A stretch of 64,000 nucleotides of DNA from Tangfeifania diversioriginum (GTDB lineage Bacteria; Bacteroidota; Bacteroidia; Bacteroidales; Prolixibacteraceae). The notes below the pieces were generated by a model that was not told the DNA's origin, made no database searches, and saw only the letters and a list, made by a program, of their open reading frames with translations. Shown in pieces: positions 62,373 through 64,000 of this stretch; the first letter of the stretch is position 1; every line of letters begins with the position of its first letter. The position numbers and the translations under genes are program-made. The stretch lies in assembly GCA_945873105.1 (NCBI GenBank), contig CAMCBW010000001.1:62001-126000 (forward strand), read 5' to 3'.

Positions 62373-62383
62373 GGTAAAAGTAT

Positions 62384-62414
62384 AAAAAAAACCGAAAGTG
62401 GATACCTTCGGTTT
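62384..62414 (-). terminator. Rho-independent terminator of the acyl-CoA synthetase gene
   Basis: Minus-strand arms AAACCGAA and TTCGGTTT (62407-62414 and 62389-62396), followed by a run of T. It lies 21 bp after the stop at 62435 and separates this gene from the riboswitch. Confidence 0.8.
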
Positions 62415-62434
62415 CTTATAAATGCAATGCAGTT

Positions 62435-64000
62435 TTAAGAATTCGACCATTTCTTCATGGATGCAATATTCATCGGGTTGACAATGTTCTTTGCTTCAGG
62501 CGTATAGAGGAATTCAATCTCCTTGCTGAATCTTTCGGTTATTTTACCGCGAACAATTTTCATGGTGCTGTTCATCATGTGATTCTGTTCGGTAAATGCC
62601 TCGGGGAGAACGAGCATACAGGCAGGAAGCCATCGTTCGGGGAACATATTTTCATATTTTCCACCTTTTTTGTACTGATCTACCTCGTTTTTAAGCAACT
62701 CCAATGCTTTCACATATCCTGCTTCACTCTTGGAGGAGATCCCCTGTTTCTCCAGCTGTCGGTTGATCTCTGCCATATTCGGAACAAAAACCCCGACCGT
62801 ATAGGGATTCTGGTTGTTGTACAGCATGGCCTGTTCAATGATTGGTGATTGGTCTACAATGGCTTCCTCGATTCCTTCCGGACTATATTTCTCCCCATCG
62901 TTCCCGATCAGCAGACTCTTGAACCGTCCCATGACATAGAGGTAACCATCTTTGGCCAGGTAACCCATGTCGCCGGTATGCAGCCATCCATCCACAATGG
63001 TTTCACTGGTCGACTTGGGGTTGTTCCAGTAACCCTTCATCACATTCCCTCCTTTCACGATGATTTCGCCTTTTTGACCTGCCGGAAGCTCAACGTTTTC
63101 GCTGTCAACGATCTTGCAATCAAGGAATTTAACAACTTTCCCGGAGGAACCAAATTTGACGTGTTCAGGACAATTGGCTGAAATGATTGGGGAAGCTTCC
63201 GTAAGTCCATATCCCTGGTAAACTGGAACTCCAATGGCACTGAAGAACCTTTGAAGTTCTATGTCCAGTAGCGCTCCGCCACCAATGAAGAATTGAAGAT
63301 TGCCTCCGAAGTTGGCACGAATTTTTGAAAAGATGATTTTATCAAACAGCATGACTTCGGGTTTTAACAAGGCCCTCCAGCCCTTTCCCCTGTTCCATCC
63401 ATCCCCATTGTAGGCATAACTGACCTTCAAGGCATGGTTAAAGAGCTTTTCAGTAAAGGCTCCTTTGCTTTGAATCCCCTTTTCGATGTTCTTTCTGAAA
63501 TTTTTGGAGAGTGCAGGCACACTCATCATGATGTAAGGTTTAATCTCCTGGATATTTTGTGGCACATTGCGCAATGTCTCCAAGGGCGTTTTCCCGGTTT
63601 GAATGGAGGCAACTGACGCTCCTTTTAGCATGAAGGTATAAAGGCATGCCGTATGCGCAAAGGAGTGGTCCCAGGGCAAGGTTGCCAGCGTAATGAAGTC
63701 GGGGGTTATTTCCAGTACCCCATTTGCCTGGATCACGTTTACGGTGTAATTGTAGTGGGTTAGCATGATTCCTTTCGGATCTGCAGTTGTGCCACTTGTG
63801 TAGGAGATGTTGGCCACATCATCCGGTTGAATGTTTTGCCAGACGGATTCAAAGGCACTTTTGTTCTCTTCAACAGCCAGAAATGCCCTTCCTTTTTCAA
63901 CAACCTCTTTAAAAGCGATCTCCCTGGATCCGGGAGCGGGTGTTCCATCCATGATGATCACCATTTCCAGCGCTGGAAGCTGATCGATGATCTCTGCCAA
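62435..64000 (-). CDS. Long-chain acyl-CoA synthetase (AMP-forming), N-terminus cut by window end
   Basis: 521 visible residues; the N-terminus lies beyond base 64000. Adenylate-forming motifs are present: ISYTSGTTADPKGIMLTHYN (ATP-binding), YQGYGLTEASPIIS (adenylation), DGWLHTGDMGYLAKDGYLYVMGR and NGEKYSPEGIEEA-type ending with the catalytic Lys region. It activates fatty acids to acyl-CoA for lipid synthesis or beta-oxidation. No fad genes are adjacent. Similar to the FAA1-type synthetases common in Bacteroidota. Confidence 0.92.
   Translation of the reverse strand: MAEIIDQLPALEMVIIMDGTPAPGSREIAFKEVVEKGRAFLAVEENKSAFESVWQNIQPDDVANISYTSGTTADPKGIMLTHYNYTVNVIQANGVLEITPDFITLATLPWDHSFAHTACLYTFMLKGASVASIQTGKTPLETLRNVPQNIQEIKPYIMMSVPALSKNFRKNIEKGIQSKGAFTEKLFNHALKVSYAYNGDGWNRGKGWRALLKPEVMLFDKIIFSKIRANFGGNLQFFIGGGALLDIELQRFFSAIGVPVYQGYGLTEASPIISANCPEHVKFGSSGKVVKFLDCKIVDSENVELPAGQKGEIIVKGGNVMKGYWNNPKSTSETIVDGWLHTGDMGYLAKDGYLYVMGRFKSLLIGNDGEKYSPEGIEEAIVDQSPIIEQAMLYNNQNPYTVGVFVPNMAEINRQLEKQGISSKSEAGYVKALELLKNEVDQYKKGGKYENMFPERWLPACMLVLPEAFTEQNHMMNSTMKIVRGKITERFSKEIEFLYTPEAKNIVNPMNIASMKKWSNS

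Overview
The window looks like a chromosomal segment of a Bacteroidota bacterium of the Bacteroidales/Marinilabiliales type. The evidence is a SusC/SusD pair with glycoside hydrolases, several TonB-dependent receptors, BACON and DUF5689 lipoproteins, a DUF5103 type IX secretion 'plug' protein, DUF3810 and DUF2490 proteins, near absence of Shine-Dalgarno sequences, and at least nine starts preceded by an exact Bacteroidota -7 box (TAnnTTTG). Genus and species cannot be fixed by eye.

Layout. (1) 1-13,880: a polysaccharide utilisation locus on the + strand, visibly more AT-rich than the rest. It has two fasciclin-domain surface proteins, SusC, SusD, a two-domain esterase (alpha/beta hydrolase plus SGNH), a GH28 polygalacturonase-like enzyme, a short GH31 enzyme and a secreted beta-helix protein; an acetylated pectic glycan is the likely target. 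(2) 13,881-16,350: a small accessory zone with a terminator, a hicAB toxin-antitoxin module whose toxin has lost its start codon, an unrecognised helical protein, a 21-bp-period degenerate repeat array, and a 74-bp element that also occurs in front of the GH31 gene. (3) 16,354-32,330: a hybrid PAS histidine kinase, GH3, a BACON/DUF5689 lipoprotein, a secreted BACON nuclease, a Crp/Fnr regulator, a lone FNR-type NAD-binding domain, a PorT-like barrel, a His/Tyr-rich gene remnant, a patatin-Omp85 protein, a PQQ-type propeller and GH20. (4) 32,333-37,165: a GH95 alpha-fucosidase coupled to a TonB-dependent receptor, followed on its promoter side by a second 21-bp-period array and a five-hairpin repeat element. 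(5) 37,767-43,449: a complete RND efflux operon (adaptor, pump, outer membrane factor). (6) 43,608-64,000: mostly housekeeping: DUF2490, a broken ZIP transporter, MscS, RluA-type pseudouridine synthase, panB, a DUF5009 acyltransferase-like protein, dnaK, a DUF4143 ATPase, the T9SS plug protein, a MORN protein, DUF3810, xseA/xseB, a Lys-rich AT-hook/winged-helix protein, a thiamine-type TonB receptor behind a TPP riboswitch, and a long-chain acyl-CoA synthetase cut by the window end.

How it works together: the first 14 kb is a glycan capture-and-cleave unit (surface binding, SusCD import, de-esterification, backbone and side-chain cleavage). GH3, GH20 and GH95 are further, separately transcribed glycosidases. 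The most unexplained signals are non-coding: two 21-bp-period arrays upstream of genes, a 74-bp duplicated element with exactly conserved spacing, and several clusters of palindromes. No tRNA, rRNA, CRISPR array, insertion sequence or integrase was found.
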